Assembly: GCF_002968835.1 (NCBI RefSeq)
Contig: NZ_PKQK01000003.1
Location: forward strand, 682,001 to 746,000
Direction of reading: 5' to 3'
DNA from: Paenibacillus sp. PCH8
Lineage (GTDB): Bacteria; Bacillota; Bacilli; Paenibacillales; Paenibacillaceae
Length of the DNA stretch: 64,000 nt
The position numbers and the translations under genes are program-made. Every line of letters begins with the position of its first letter. Within the stretch, counting starts at the first letter, position 1. Below the pieces are notes generated by a model, which worked only from the letters and a program-made list of their open reading frames with translations, was not told the origin of the DNA and made no database searches. Positions 25,919 to 34,206 of the stretch are shown here, piece by piece.

Positions 25919-27487
25919 TCAGTTCGTAGCGTTCGCTGGGGTGACAAAATAGTCTGCATTCGCAAGTCTCAAGTTGCTATCCGCCGCTTTTACAGGAAAC
26001 ATTGCTTCTGCTGTTCGAATCGCCTTAAGCAGTGCCTTGGCTTTGTTAACTGTTTCTTCATATTCGTTCTCAGGCACGGAATCCCATACAATCCCTGCTC
26101 CAGCCTGTACGTATGCTTTTCCTTTTTTGAAAATAATCGTACGAATTGTAATACAGGAATCCATGTTTCCAGAGAAACCAAGATAGCCGATGGCTCCTGC
26201 ATAGGCACCTCGTGCCTCATTCTCCAATTCTGCGATAATTTCCATCGCACGCAGTTTTGGCGCACCAGATACGGTCCCTGCTGGCAGGCAGGAGAGAAAT
26301 GCATCGAAGAAGTCCTTGTCTTCTCTAAGCTCGCCAGTGACATTCGATACCATGTGCATCACGTGGGAATACCGTTCAATCTCCATGAGCATGTCACACT
26401 TTACACTGCCGAAACTGGATACCCGGCCCAAGTCGTTCCGGCCCAAATCAACCAGCATCAGATGTTCTGCACGCTCTTTCTCATCCTGTAACAGATCCGC
26501 GGCAAGTGCACGGTCTTCCGCTTCGGTTGCTCCCCTTGGGCGTGTACCCGCAATCGGACGCGTTCCTACACGATTTCCATCCACTTTCACCAATGCCTCC
26601 GGCGAGGTGCCTACAATAATCTCATCATCCATCTTGAGATAGTACATATAAGGTGATGGATTCAGCGTCCGAAGCACGCGATACACATGCAGTGGAGAAA
26701 CTTCCGTATCGATGTGAAAACGCTGGGATAAAACCACTTGAAAAATATCACCTGCGCTGATGTAATCTTTGGCTTTATGCACATTGTCGATAAACTGCTC
26801 TTTCGTGAGATTGGAACGAATGTCTCCCAAATCCACGTCACCCGGGATCGAGCGAGGATTCAGATTTTCCCCTGGTCCTTGCTGCTGCAACCGTTCTGCG
26901 GCCTGCTCCAGCTTCTCCGAAGTCTCTGTATACGCCTTACGAATCTCCGCATCGGTTGCTCCGTCCTGGATGTGTACATTACCAACAAGCAACATTTGCT
27001 GCTTCACATGGTCAAACACGATAATCTGATCACAAAACATAAAGCGAATGTCGTCCATATTCAGATCATCCAGCGTGTGTGCTGGAAGTTTCTCATAATA
27101 TTGTAGTAGATCGTATCCAAAGAAACCAATGGCTCCACCTGTAAATGGCGGCAGTTCGTCATCCTTGGGGCTACGATACTTGCGTAATAATGCTTTGAGT
27201 TCTTCAATCGGTTTGCCTGGCAGTTCGCGGGTCCGCCCCGCTTCTTCCACAACGATCCGGCCTTTCTTCGCCGAAATCATCAGGAACGGATCTGTACCAA
27301 TGAAGGAGTATCTCGCCCATTGAATACCACCTTCTACACTTTCCAACAGAAATGCACGATCATTGTCCGCATAACGGCGGAAGATTCGAATTGGCGTCTC
27401 CATATCTGCCAATATCCGTTTAACGACCGGAATCAGATTATACTCATTTGACATTTTCAACACTTGATTAACGTTTGGCGTTATCAT
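25919..27487 (-). CDS. trpE: Anthranilate synthase component I
   Basis: Makes anthranilate from chorismate with ammonia or a glutamine amidotransferase partner. No trpG is in the operon, as in Bacillus, where the amidotransferase is shared with folate synthesis and encoded elsewhere. The chorismate-binding domain carries PIAGTRPRGATEAED near 340, LVDLGRNDLGRV near 385 and FDAFLSCLPAGTVSGAPKLRAMEII near 435. 522 residues. ATG at 27487 lies nine bases after AAAGGA. First gene of trpEDCFBA; controlled by the leader at 27488-27972. Confidence 0.96.
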   Translation of the reverse strand: MITPNVNQVLKMSNEYNLIPVVKRILADMETPIRIFRRYADNDRAFLLESVEGGIQWARYSFIGTDPFLMISAKKGRIVVEEAGRTRELPGKPIEELKALLRKYRSPKDDELPPFTGGAIGFFGYDLLQYYEKLPAHTLDDLNMDDIRFMFCDQIIVFDHVKQQMLLVGNVHIQDGATDAEIRKAYTETSEKLEQAAERLQQQGPGENLNPRSIPGDVDLGDIRSNLTKEQFIDNVHKAKDYISAGDIFQVVLSQRFHIDTEVSPLHVYRVLRTLNPSPYMYYLKMDDEIIVGTSPEALVKVDGNRVGTRPIAGTRPRGATEAEDRALAADLLQDEKERAEHLMLVDLGRNDLGRVSSFGSVKCDMLMEIERYSHVMHMVSNVTGELREDKDFFDAFLSCLPAGTVSGAPKLRAMEIIAELENEARGAYAGAIGYLGFSGNMDSCITIRTIIFKKGKAYVQAGAGIVWDSVPENEYEETVNKAKALLKAIRTAEAMFPVKAADSNLRLANADYFVTPANATN

Positions 27488-27536
27488 CAGATCACGTCCT
27501 TTCAGATTTAGGTAGAAGAAAAGTTTCTATTTTACG

Positions 27537-27568
27537 ACGAAAAAACCTCTACCATCAGGTAGAGGTTT
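27537..27568 (-). terminator. trp attenuator terminator directly upstream of trpE
   Basis: Minus strand AACCTCTACC, TGAT loop, GGTAGAGGTT followed by TTTT. It ends 50 bases before trpE. The CTCTAC in its 5' arm is complementary to GTAGAG within the NAG-repeat (TRAP) site about 350 bases upstream. Confidence 0.88.
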
Positions 27569-27876
27569 GGTTATAAGCTGTATCCAGGCAATGTGATAAT
27601 TCATAAATAACAAGTCCCTATACTTCGCCGCCGGATGAATCACAGGTTATTGAACCAATGCTTATCGCATCCATTCATATCAGGAAATATATCTCCGATA
27701 ACACTTCGCCCGTTCATTTCAGTATATCCTGAAATATGGGAAGAATACTAATCGTGTTATACCAAATAAACGATGTCCTCAGACACGCTCATTCCCCTGT
27801 TCCTGTATCATTCCTTAGCACGACGTACCGTGAATCAGTTGACCGGTTTCTGTTGCCCCGATTACCACCCACTGGA

Positions 27877-27932
27877 CTCTGCTATATACTCCACTATGCT
27901 CAGCTGCTCTCAGCTCAATCTCTACTCTACTC
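27877..27932 (-). promoter_or_regulatory. TRAP-binding site, eleven NAG triplets
   Basis: On the minus strand the triplets are GAG x5, CAG, GAG, TAG, GAG, TAG, GAG, separated by 2, 2, 3, 2, 2, 2, 2, 2, 4 and 2 bases. Eleven (G/U)AG repeats with 2-3 base spacers are the known ligand of the 11-subunit TRAP ring, and mtrB is present at 37447-37668. Only the sixth triplet (CAG) departs from GAG/UAG. The site starts about five bases after the predicted transcript start. Confidence 0.85.
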
Positions 27933-27943
27933 AACTGGGTCTT

Positions 27944-27972
27944 ACTATACATCATAATGATCCGTTTGACAA
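27944..27972 (-). promoter_or_regulatory. SigA-type promoter of the trp operon
   Basis: Minus strand TTGTCA, 17 bases, TATAGT, beginning ten bases after the aroH stop. It lets trpEDCFBA be transcribed apart from aroC-aroB-aroH. Confidence 0.75.
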
Positions 27973-27981
27973 CCCACTGAT

Positions 27982-28359
27982 TTAAGATCCTGAAGGGGCT
28001 GCCAGATCCGGACGTAATGCCTGTGCACCGTTCAGATACACATGGTTGATTTCGTTCTGACCTTTGGTTGTATTGACATGCACCATGAAACGGATGCACT
28101 GTGCCAAGGCACCTTTGACCGGAACTTCCAGTGCACACATCAGTGGCACTAACTCCCAGCCGTCCAGTTGACGAATGACCTTGGCGGGAAAAGCAGTATC
28201 CAGATCTCCAGTCATCGTAATCCACACACTGCAGATATCATCCGGTTTAATCTCATTACGATCCACGATCTCCTGCAACAATACAGCCGTTTCCTTCAAA
28301 ATCTGTTCTTCGTTGTTGTGCGTGACTGTTGTAGCCCCGCGAATTCCTCGTGTGACCAT
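27982..28359 (-). CDS. aroH: Chorismate mutase, AroH type
   Basis: Monofunctional chorismate mutase (trimeric barrel type) making prephenate for Phe and Tyr. It starts VTRGIRGATTVTHNNEEQIL, with the active-site Arg in RGIRGAT, followed by SVWITMTGDLDTAFPAKVIRQ and ALEVPVKGALAQCIRFMVHVN, all family marks. 125 residues. Begins five bases after aroB. The trp promoter lies immediately after its stop. Confidence 0.95.
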   Translation of the reverse strand: MVTRGIRGATTVTHNNEEQILKETAVLLQEIVDRNEIKPDDICSVWITMTGDLDTAFPAKVIRQLDGWELVPLMCALEVPVKGALAQCIRFMVHVNTTKGQNEINHVYLNGAQALRPDLAAPSGS

Positions 28360-28364
28360 TGCTG

Positions 28365-29459
28365 TTATTCTCCCTTCCTGAGCATTTCAATGACTTCCCG
28401 TACTGCCGACACAGGTACGTCCTTCACAATTCTTGCTGCTCCAATTCGATCAGGAATGATGAAGACCATATGACCTTCACGGAACTTTTTGTCATGCATC
28501 ATGGCTTCCATTAATGCATCCGTATCCAGATGGGCAGGCATCACTGTAGGAAGGCGTAGTGAACGCAACATGCGAACTGTATCTTGGTAGAGCCCTGCTG
28601 GCGCACCAAGCTTCTCGCCAAGTAGTGCTGATCCAGCCATACCAATCGAGATCGCTTCTCCATGCAGGAATTCTCCGTAACCGGCAATCGCTTCAATCGC
28701 ATGACCAATCGTATGTCCAAGATTCAGAAGCGCACGTTCTCCATTTTCACGTTCGTCTCTGGATACAATCTCTGCCTTAATACCACACCCGCGCTCCAAG
28801 CCGTATCCTAGCGCTTCCGAATTGAGCGCAAGCAACTCTTCCGCATGCTCCTCACACCAATGTGCAAAAGCCTCATCACGGATCAGTCCGTGCTTCAGCA
28901 TCTCTGACAAACCTGCTGAAACATCTCGTGGCGGCAAGGATTGAAGTGTATCCACATCATAGAGCACAAGCTCAGGCTGGTGGAACGCACCAATCATGTT
29001 TTTGGCCAATGGATGATTGACAGCTACTTTACCGCCCACACTGCTGTCATGCGCCAAAATTGTCGTGGGTACTTGTACAAACTTGATTCCACGCATATAT
29101 GTAGCGGCAACAAAGCCAGCCAGATCACCTACGACACCACCGCCTAGGGCCAGAATCGCCGAACTCCGATCCAATTTTCCTTCGATGGCGACTGTCATCA
29201 TATCCTGATACACCGAAAGAGACTTCGATGTTTCACCAGAGGGGACAATTGCCGATACGACTGTATAACCAGCCGTACGCAGCGTTTGTTCCAAACCTGA
29301 CAAGTATTTCGGAGCCACATTTTCGTCTGTAATAATAAGTAACGGACTTTTTTTGGTCAAGCCATATTGTTCAAAATATTGAGAGGCTTGAGCAAGCAGA
29401 CCACTGCCAATCAGAATCGGATATGAGCGTTCCTCCAACTGTACTGTCAGCTGACGCAT
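28365..29459 (-). CDS. aroB: 3-dehydroquinate synthase
   Basis: NAD- and metal-dependent ring closure of DAHP to 3-dehydroquinate. LGGGVVGDLAGFVAATYMRG near residue 105 is the NAD-binding hallmark; metal ligands lie in SEMLKHGLIRD (Glu), and in LNLGHTIGHAIE and FLHGEAISIGM (His). The true start is the ATG at 29457-29459 (MRQLTVQL), one base after the aroC stop with GTGGAG upstream; a 68-codon extension reads aroC out of frame. 364 residues. Confidence 0.95.
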   Translation of the reverse strand: MRQLTVQLEERSYPILIGSGLLAQASQYFEQYGLTKKSPLLIITDENVAPKYLSGLEQTLRTAGYTVVSAIVPSGETSKSLSVYQDMMTVAIEGKLDRSSAILALGGGVVGDLAGFVAATYMRGIKFVQVPTTILAHDSSVGGKVAVNHPLAKNMIGAFHQPELVLYDVDTLQSLPPRDVSAGLSEMLKHGLIRDEAFAHWCEEHAEELLALNSEALGYGLERGCGIKAEIVSRDERENGERALLNLGHTIGHAIEAIAGYGEFLHGEAISIGMAGSALLGEKLGAPAGLYQDTVRMLRSLRLPTVMPAHLDTDALMEAMMHDKKFREGHMVFIIPDRIGAARIVKDVPVSAVREVIEMLRKGE

Positions 29460-29460
29460 A

Positions 29461-30630
29461 TTAATAATTCTCCACTTGAGCATTATAGCTCGCAACGTTT
29501 GCACGGATCTCTTCCATCGAATCCCCGCCGAATTTCTCCAGGAACGCTTTGGCAATCTCCCACGCGACGACATGCTCCATAACCACGCTCGCTGCGGGTA
29601 CAGCACAAGCGTCTGAACGCTCAACCTGAGCCGTAAATGCTTCTTTGGTATCAATGTCCACACTTTGCAGCGGCTTATACAACGTTGGGATCGGCTTCAT
29701 CACACCACGTACAACCACTGGCATACCGTTCGTCATCCCACCTTCAAATCCACCGAGACGGTTGGTTGCCCGGTGGTAGCCGCGCTCATCCGTATGCATG
29801 ATTTCATCATGTACCTGTGATCCACGAATGACTCCGGCTTCGAATCCGATTCCAATCTCTACACCTTTGAATGCATTAATGGACATTACGCCTTGAGCGA
29901 TTCGTGCATCCAGTTTGCGATCGTATTGAACATAGCTTCCCAGGCCAACAGGCACGCCTTCAACGATACATTCCACGATGCCTCCGATGGAATCGCCTTC
30001 TTGTTTAATTTGGTCGATGTAGGCTTCCATCTTCTTCTCTGTCTCAGCATCCGTGACACGTACAGAGGAAGCTTCTGTTACTGCGATCAGTTCATCAATC
30101 GGAAGGTCCTGATAAGGAGCTTCAATCTCTCCAATGCGAAGTACACGCCCAGCTACCTTGATTCCGAATTCAGCCAAGAACTGACGTGCAATGGCACCAC
30201 ATGCTACACGTACCGTTGTCTCACGCGCACTGGAGCGCTCCAGTACGTTACGCAAGTCTTTGAGATTATACTTGAGTCCACCGTTCAGATCGGCGTGTCC
30301 GGGACGCGGACGATGAACGCGACGTTTCTCTTCGTCACTACCTTCAATCGGCTCAATATTCATAATATTCTGCCAATGTTTCCAGTCATTATTTTGAACA
30401 ACCAGCGCTACCGGAGCACCTGTTGTATATCCGTGACGGATACCACCAACAAAATTGGCCTGATCCTTCTCGATCTGCATCCGGCGTCCACGGCCATATC
30501 CCTTTTGGCGGCGGTGAAGCTGGAAATTCAGTTCTTCAAAGTCAATCGTCAGATTACTTGGCAATCCTTCAATAATTGCGGTCAATTGGGGTCCGTGCGT
30601 TTCCCCTGCGGTTAAATAACGTAAACTCAT
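29461..30630 (-). CDS. aroC: Chorismate synthase
   Basis: FMN-dependent elimination of phosphate from EPSP to give chorismate. The three family signatures are visible: GETHGPQLTAIIEG near residue 9, RHGYTTGAPVAL and PRPGHADLNGGLKY near 125, and RSSARETTVRVACG near 140. C-terminal DACAVPAASVVMEHVVAWE is typical. Start at 30628-30630 follows AAGGGGG; an in-frame ATG 11 codons upstream has none. 389 residues. First gene of the aromatic unit (called aroF in B. subtilis). Confidence 0.96.
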   Translation of the reverse strand: MSLRYLTAGETHGPQLTAIIEGLPSNLTIDFEELNFQLHRRQKGYGRGRRMQIEKDQANFVGGIRHGYTTGAPVALVVQNNDWKHWQNIMNIEPIEGSDEEKRRVHRPRPGHADLNGGLKYNLKDLRNVLERSSARETTVRVACGAIARQFLAEFGIKVAGRVLRIGEIEAPYQDLPIDELIAVTEASSVRVTDAETEKKMEAYIDQIKQEGDSIGGIVECIVEGVPVGLGSYVQYDRKLDARIAQGVMSINAFKGVEIGIGFEAGVIRGSQVHDEIMHTDERGYHRATNRLGGFEGGMTNGMPVVVRGVMKPIPTLYKPLQSVDIDTKEAFTAQVERSDACAVPAASVVMEHVVAWEIAKAFLEKFGGDSMEEIRANVASYNAQVENY

Positions 30631-30767
30631 AATACGTTCCCCCTTTAAACTGTTAAACTTCACATTGCTAAAATCCCATAATTTCTTTGCTTATTATAGT
30701 ATAGCTGACCGGCTTTGACAAGAAACTCAGCCGTTTCTTCAACATCCCGTTGATGGAATATGCAAAC

Positions 30768-30804
30768 AACCGCCTGAACACATGTACATGTGCTTCAGAC
30801 GGTT
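30768..30804 (-). terminator. Hairpin after cheR
   Basis: AACCG, CTGAA and CACAT arms pair with ATGTG, TTCAG and CGGTT around a short loop, giving a long interrupted stem. The trailing T run is short (GTTTGC) on the minus strand, so termination may be incomplete and some cheR transcript could continue into aroC. Confidence 0.6.
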
Positions 30805-30818
30805 GGTGTTCATGTTCA

Positions 30819-31610
30819 TTATTTTTTCCGGTAGAAAAATGTTTCAGCTGTCTCCAACCCATATTGACCCGGGGAGAAGATCTGTTCCGTACTGCCCACA
30901 AACAAAATACCGCCCGGACGCAAACTTGCTGCAAATTTGTGATACAACAGGTTTTTGGCTTCCTCGGTAAAATAGATCATGACATTCCGGCATACAATCA
31001 GATCATATCCATCGTCAAAACGGTCAACCAGCAAATTTTGTTTCATGAACTTGATCGAACTTTTGAGTTGCTCATCAATTCGATAGACCAAACCATCCTG
31101 CTTGAAGTAGCGATTCGCCGTTTCCTTTGGCACATCCTTGAGTGAGCGTTCCATATAACGCCCATCCTTGGCTTTGGCCAATGCCCCTTCATCCAGGTCG
31201 CTTGCTGTAATCGAGCTGTCTTTCAGAATCCCCATTGTGTCCAGAATCATGGCGAGCGTGTAAGGTTCCTCTCCTGTTGAACAGGCTGCACTCCAGACTT
31301 TAACACGACGCTTGGACCCCAGCAACTCAGGCAGAATCTCATCGCGCAGCACTTCCCAACGATTGGGATTACGCCAGAATTCCGAAACGTTAATCGTCAT
31401 ACGATCAAGGAACTCGTAGAACAATGATTTGTCTTTTTGCATGGCATCAAAAAAAATAGAGAATGTATGAAACCCGTTTTTGTTGCGAAGTGTGGTCAGC
31501 CTTCTTTTCATCTGGCCTTCCTTGTATTGAGCAAGATCAATGCCTGTGCTCTCTTTGATATGACGAATGAATCCGGTATAATCCGGGTCTAGTTGTTCTT
31601 GCTCCAGCAT
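30819..31610 (-). CDS. cheR: Chemotaxis protein methyltransferase
   Basis: Methylates glutamates of chemoreceptors with S-adenosylmethionine. N-terminal helical domain (residues ~1-75, YKEGQMKRRLTTLRNKNG with receptor-contacting Arg), then the SAM domain: VWSAACSTGEEPYTLAMIL near 105, ITASDLDEGALAKA near 128 and DLIVCRNVMIYFTEE near 205. 263 residues. It lies between ndk and aroC, the same position as in B. subtilis, away from the main chemotaxis operon. Confidence 0.95.
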   Translation of the reverse strand: MLEQEQLDPDYTGFIRHIKESTGIDLAQYKEGQMKRRLTTLRNKNGFHTFSIFFDAMQKDKSLFYEFLDRMTINVSEFWRNPNRWEVLRDEILPELLGSKRRVKVWSAACSTGEEPYTLAMILDTMGILKDSSITASDLDEGALAKAKDGRYMERSLKDVPKETANRYFKQDGLVYRIDEQLKSSIKFMKQNLLVDRFDDGYDLIVCRNVMIYFTEEAKNLLYHKFAASLRPGGILFVGSTEQIFSPGQYGLETAETFFYRKK

Positions 31611-31634
31611 CGTTTATCACCCTTTGGCTAATAA

Positions 31635-32078
31635 TTACAACCAGGCTGCGATGCTCTTGTCGTATACCACCAGTTCATCCGAAGCAAAGAAATTGGCTGC
31701 TTCACGGGAAGCACTTTCTGGTGAATCTGCCCCATGAATCAGATTATGTGGTGTATGGCTGGCGAAGTCTCCGCGAATCGTTCCCGGCGCGGCTTCCTTC
31801 ACATTGGTTTTTCCGATGACAATGCGCGCAAGCGTCACAATATCGTCCCCTTCCCACACCATGGCAAATACAGGCCCAGATGTGATAAAACGAACCAAAT
31901 CATCGAAAAACGGTTTGCCCTCATGTTCAGCATAATGGCGTTTCGCCTGATCCTCAGACATATGCACCAATTTGCCTGCCACCAACTTAAATCCTTTGTC
32001 TTCCAGACGGCTAATAATACGACCGATCAAACCACGCTGCACACCATCCGGCTTCACCATCAAAAATGTACGATCCAT
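31635..32078 (-). CDS. ndk: Nucleoside diphosphate kinase
   Basis: Transfers the gamma phosphate between nucleoside tri- and diphosphates through phospho-His. TFLMVKPDGVQRGLIG at the N-terminus and the catalytic His in NLIHGADSPESASREAANFF near residue 113 are unambiguous. Start ATG at 32076-32078 lies seven bases after AGGAG; six codons upstream in frame are discounted. 147 residues, the family norm. Confidence 0.97.
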   Translation of the reverse strand: MDRTFLMVKPDGVQRGLIGRIISRLEDKGFKLVAGKLVHMSEDQAKRHYAEHEGKPFFDDLVRFITSGPVFAMVWEGDDIVTLARIVIGKTNVKEAAPGTIRGDFASHTPHNLIHGADSPESASREAANFFASDELVVYDKSIAAWL

Positions 32079-32267
32079 CAGCTCACTCCTACTCACGGTT
32101 CAAAGTTAGTCACTATGTAAACGCAATCCCCCTGATTGTAACATACATGTCCAAATCCTCCCAATGAGGAATGTCACAGTCTGTTATCTTCGGGTGTGAG
32201 TACCTGTATCAGACCTAATCAACTATACGTTGTCCAGTCTATTAAGGAGTTGTGGTTCATACGAAGT

Positions 32268-33242
32268 TTAGTGCGTACGTTTAACCACAAAATGAGCGAT
32301 ATCACGCAGGTTCTTGGTCGTCTTGATGTTAGGTAGCTGATCCAGAGCATCGAGCGCTTTCTTCATATATCGGTCAGCAAGGGCTTCTGCTTTAGCAATT
32401 CCTTGACTTTGGCGAATCATTCCAATGGCATCCGATGCACTTGCCCGTCCTTCTTCATGCTGGACACGGGAAATTTCCTTCAACAGAGGTTCACGCAGAT
32501 CGGATTCTTGCAGCGCATACAACACTGGAAGAGTAATATTCCCCTGCTTCATGTCACTGCCAGGTGGCTTGCCAAGTTGTTTCTCGGTACCTACCAGATC
32601 AAGTACATCATCTTGAATCTGGAAAGCCATACCCACATTGTATCCGTACGTATACAGCAGGGAAGACTCCTGCTCAGGCGCACGTGTGGCCAAAGCCCCT
32701 AACTGACAGCTAACCGCAATCAGCAGTGCTGTTTTGCGACGAATTCGCAGCAGATAGTTACGCACACTTTGTCCCGTATTGAAAAAGTCTCGAATTTGCT
32801 CCATTTCACCGATTGACATCTGTACCATGGCTTTGGCAAGTATACGATGAATCGCTGGATCGGATAATCCCGCAGTCATTTCAAGTGCCTTACCGTAGAT
32901 ATAGTCTCCAGTGTACATGGCGATCCGATTATCCCATTTTGACTTCACCGTGGGTTTGCCTCGGCGTGTCTCCGCATTATCAATAACATCATCATGAACA
33001 AGAGAAGCGGAATGAATGAGTTCCAGCGGAACCGCAACCAACTTCAGACGTTCAATGTCATATGTACCAAATTTCCCGCCTAGTAACACAAAAACGGGCC
33101 GCAACCGTTTTCCTCCTGCTTTGAGCAGATGAAGTGAAGTTTCACTTAGCAGCTTCTGTTCTCCTTGAACACTGCGATACAATTCTTTCTCAATGTAATC
33201 CATGTCCTTTTTTAACAACCCGAAAATATCCAATAGTTTCAT
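32268..33242 (-). CDS. hepT: Heptaprenyl diphosphate synthase component II
   Basis: Catalytic subunit of the two-component enzyme making the C35 side chain of menaquinone-7. Trans-prenyltransferase fold, first Asp-rich motif in LVHDDVIDNAETRRGKPT near 80 and second in QIQDDVLDLVG near 212. 324 residues. Works with HepS encoded at 35809-36672. The ATG (33240-33242) overlaps the stop of a 14-codon ORF with a strong ribosome site at 33239-33283, pointing to translational coupling. Confidence 0.95.
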   Translation of the reverse strand: MKLLDIFGLLKKDMDYIEKELYRSVQGEQKLLSETSLHLLKAGGKRLRPVFVLLGGKFGTYDIERLKLVAVPLELIHSASLVHDDVIDNAETRRGKPTVKSKWDNRIAMYTGDYIYGKALEMTAGLSDPAIHRILAKAMVQMSIGEMEQIRDFFNTGQSVRNYLLRIRRKTALLIAVSCQLGALATRAPEQESSLLYTYGYNVGMAFQIQDDVLDLVGTEKQLGKPPGSDMKQGNITLPVLYALQESDLREPLLKEISRVQHEEGRASASDAIGMIRQSQGIAKAEALADRYMKKALDALDQLPNIKTTKNLRDIAHFVVKRTH

Positions 33243-33283
33243 TCGTTCACCCGTATCAGCGTATTGTCAGTCCCTAAATCCAT
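33239..33283 (-). CDS. Possible 14-residue leader peptide upstream of hepT
   Basis: ATG at 33281-33283, nine bases after GGAGGGG, encodes MDLGTDNTLIRVNE and stops at TGA overlapping the hepT ATG (ATGA arrangement). The ribosome site is much stronger than the one before hepT itself (CGGGTGA). It could deliver ribosomes to hepT. The peptide itself resembles nothing I know, and it may be chance. Confidence 0.4.
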   Translation of the reverse strand: MDLGTDNTLIRVNE

Positions 33284-33299
33284 ATTTACCTTCCCCTCC

Positions 33300-33352
33300 A
33301 GCAAGTCGGGCCTGCAGGCATTACATTAAACCCGGGGCTTGCCGTTCTTGCT
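33300..33352 (-). promoter_or_regulatory. Potential structured element in the hepT leader
   Basis: Minus strand AGCAAG and CTTGCT enclose a G/C-rich segment containing GCCTGCAGGC and a CGG/CCG pair, ending directly at the GGAGGGG ribosome site. The 343-base gap between ubiX and hepT also contains TTGACA at about 33400 with a weak -10. No known riboswitch class was recognised. Confidence 0.3.
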
Positions 33353-33585
33353 TCTGAACTTCTATAAGGTAATCTTAACGTATTCTCTTCTTCGAATGTC
33401 AAGGCCGACACCCGGGAATTAAACTCTGCGACTTGTTCTGAAACAAAAGTACAGAAGTTGCCGGCGCATGGGTCAAGACTGTGGTTCATGAAGACTCACC
33501 ATCAGCACTCACCAATACCCGGGATTCGGGGGACAAATAAACCGAGCAACACCCTGTCAAAAAGACCGTTTGTCGGGCTCAGTTA

Positions 33586-34206
33586 TCATCCCCGTTCATC
33601 CGGTTCTCCCCACCTTGTGAACAGTTGATGCGGGATGCGCAAACTATCCAGCACTTTCCCCACCAAAAACATAATCAACTCATCCATACTCTGAGGCTTG
33701 TAATAAAAAGCAGGCATGGCCGGAATCATTCGTACACCAAGACGCGAGAGCTTCAGCATGTTTTCCAGATGGATCGCATGAAGAGGCGTCTCACGTGGTA
33801 CGAGGATCAATGTTCTACCCTCTTTCATCATGACATCCGCTGCACGGGACATCAGATTATCCGAAGATCCTTGCGCGATGGAGGAGAGAGTTCCCATGGA
33901 ACAAGGCATGATAATCATGCCTTCTGCCAAATAAGAACCACTTGCAATGGAGGCCCCTATATCACTCACAGGATGATAGATCAGAGAACCGGCACGGTTG
34001 CCGAATTTTTCTTCCAGCACCGCGTCTCGATTCGTCACATCCCAGTCCATTTCTTCTTTCAGTACACGCCACCCTGCATTGGATATGACCAGATGAACGG
34101 TATAATCCAGATCAAGCAGCGTTTCAATGAATCGAATGCCATATATACTGCCACTCGCTCCGGTAATTCCGACAACTAGTCGTTTATTGTCCGGCTGCTG
34201 TACCAT
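33586..34206 (-). CDS. ubiX: UbiX-type flavin prenyltransferase
   Basis: Makes prenylated FMN, the cofactor of UbiD-type decarboxylases. The FMN loop VGITGASGSIYGIRFIE near residue 12, PCSMGTLSSIAQGSSDNL near 95 and LVPRETPLHAIHLENML near 135 are the family signatures. 206 residues. It overlaps the ubiA-family gene by one base and lies in a menaquinone cluster, so it probably serves a UbiD-like decarboxylase of the futalosine-type pathway; no ubiD is in this window. Confidence 0.93.
   Translation of the reverse strand: MVQQPDNKRLVVGITGASGSIYGIRFIETLLDLDYTVHLVISNAGWRVLKEEMDWDVTNRDAVLEEKFGNRAGSLIYHPVSDIGASIASGSYLAEGMIIMPCSMGTLSSIAQGSSDNLMSRAADVMMKEGRTLILVPRETPLHAIHLENMLKLSRLGVRMIPAMPAFYYKPQSMDELIMFLVGKVLDSLRIPHQLFTRWGEPDERG

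Larger units (their letters stand above)
27488..27937 (-). promoter_or_regulatory. trp operon leader
   Basis: A 494-base gap between aroH and trpE. From 5' to 3' on the minus strand it holds a promoter (27944-27972), an eleven-triplet TRAP site (27877-27932), about 300 bases with only weak hairpins (e.g. ATTTCAG/CTGAAAT), and a strong terminator (27537-27568). A 46-codon frame (MMYSKTQLSRV...) crosses the repeats but lacks a ribosome site. The leader is longer than the ~200-nt B. subtilis one. Confidence 0.75.

Noticed and set aside
27815..28225. 136-codon minus-strand ORF spanning the aroH end and the trp leader
   Set aside because: Out of frame with aroH for most of its length; the part across the NAG repeats (about 46 codons) has no ribosome site and starts at or before the predicted transcript start.
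29893..30615. 240-codon plus-strand ORF antisense to aroC
   Set aside because: Lies wholly within the conserved chorismate synthase gene, with no ribosome site or recognisable motif.
33286..33489. 67-codon ORF upstream of hepT
   Set aside because: No ribosome site; runs through the potential leader stem and promoter region.
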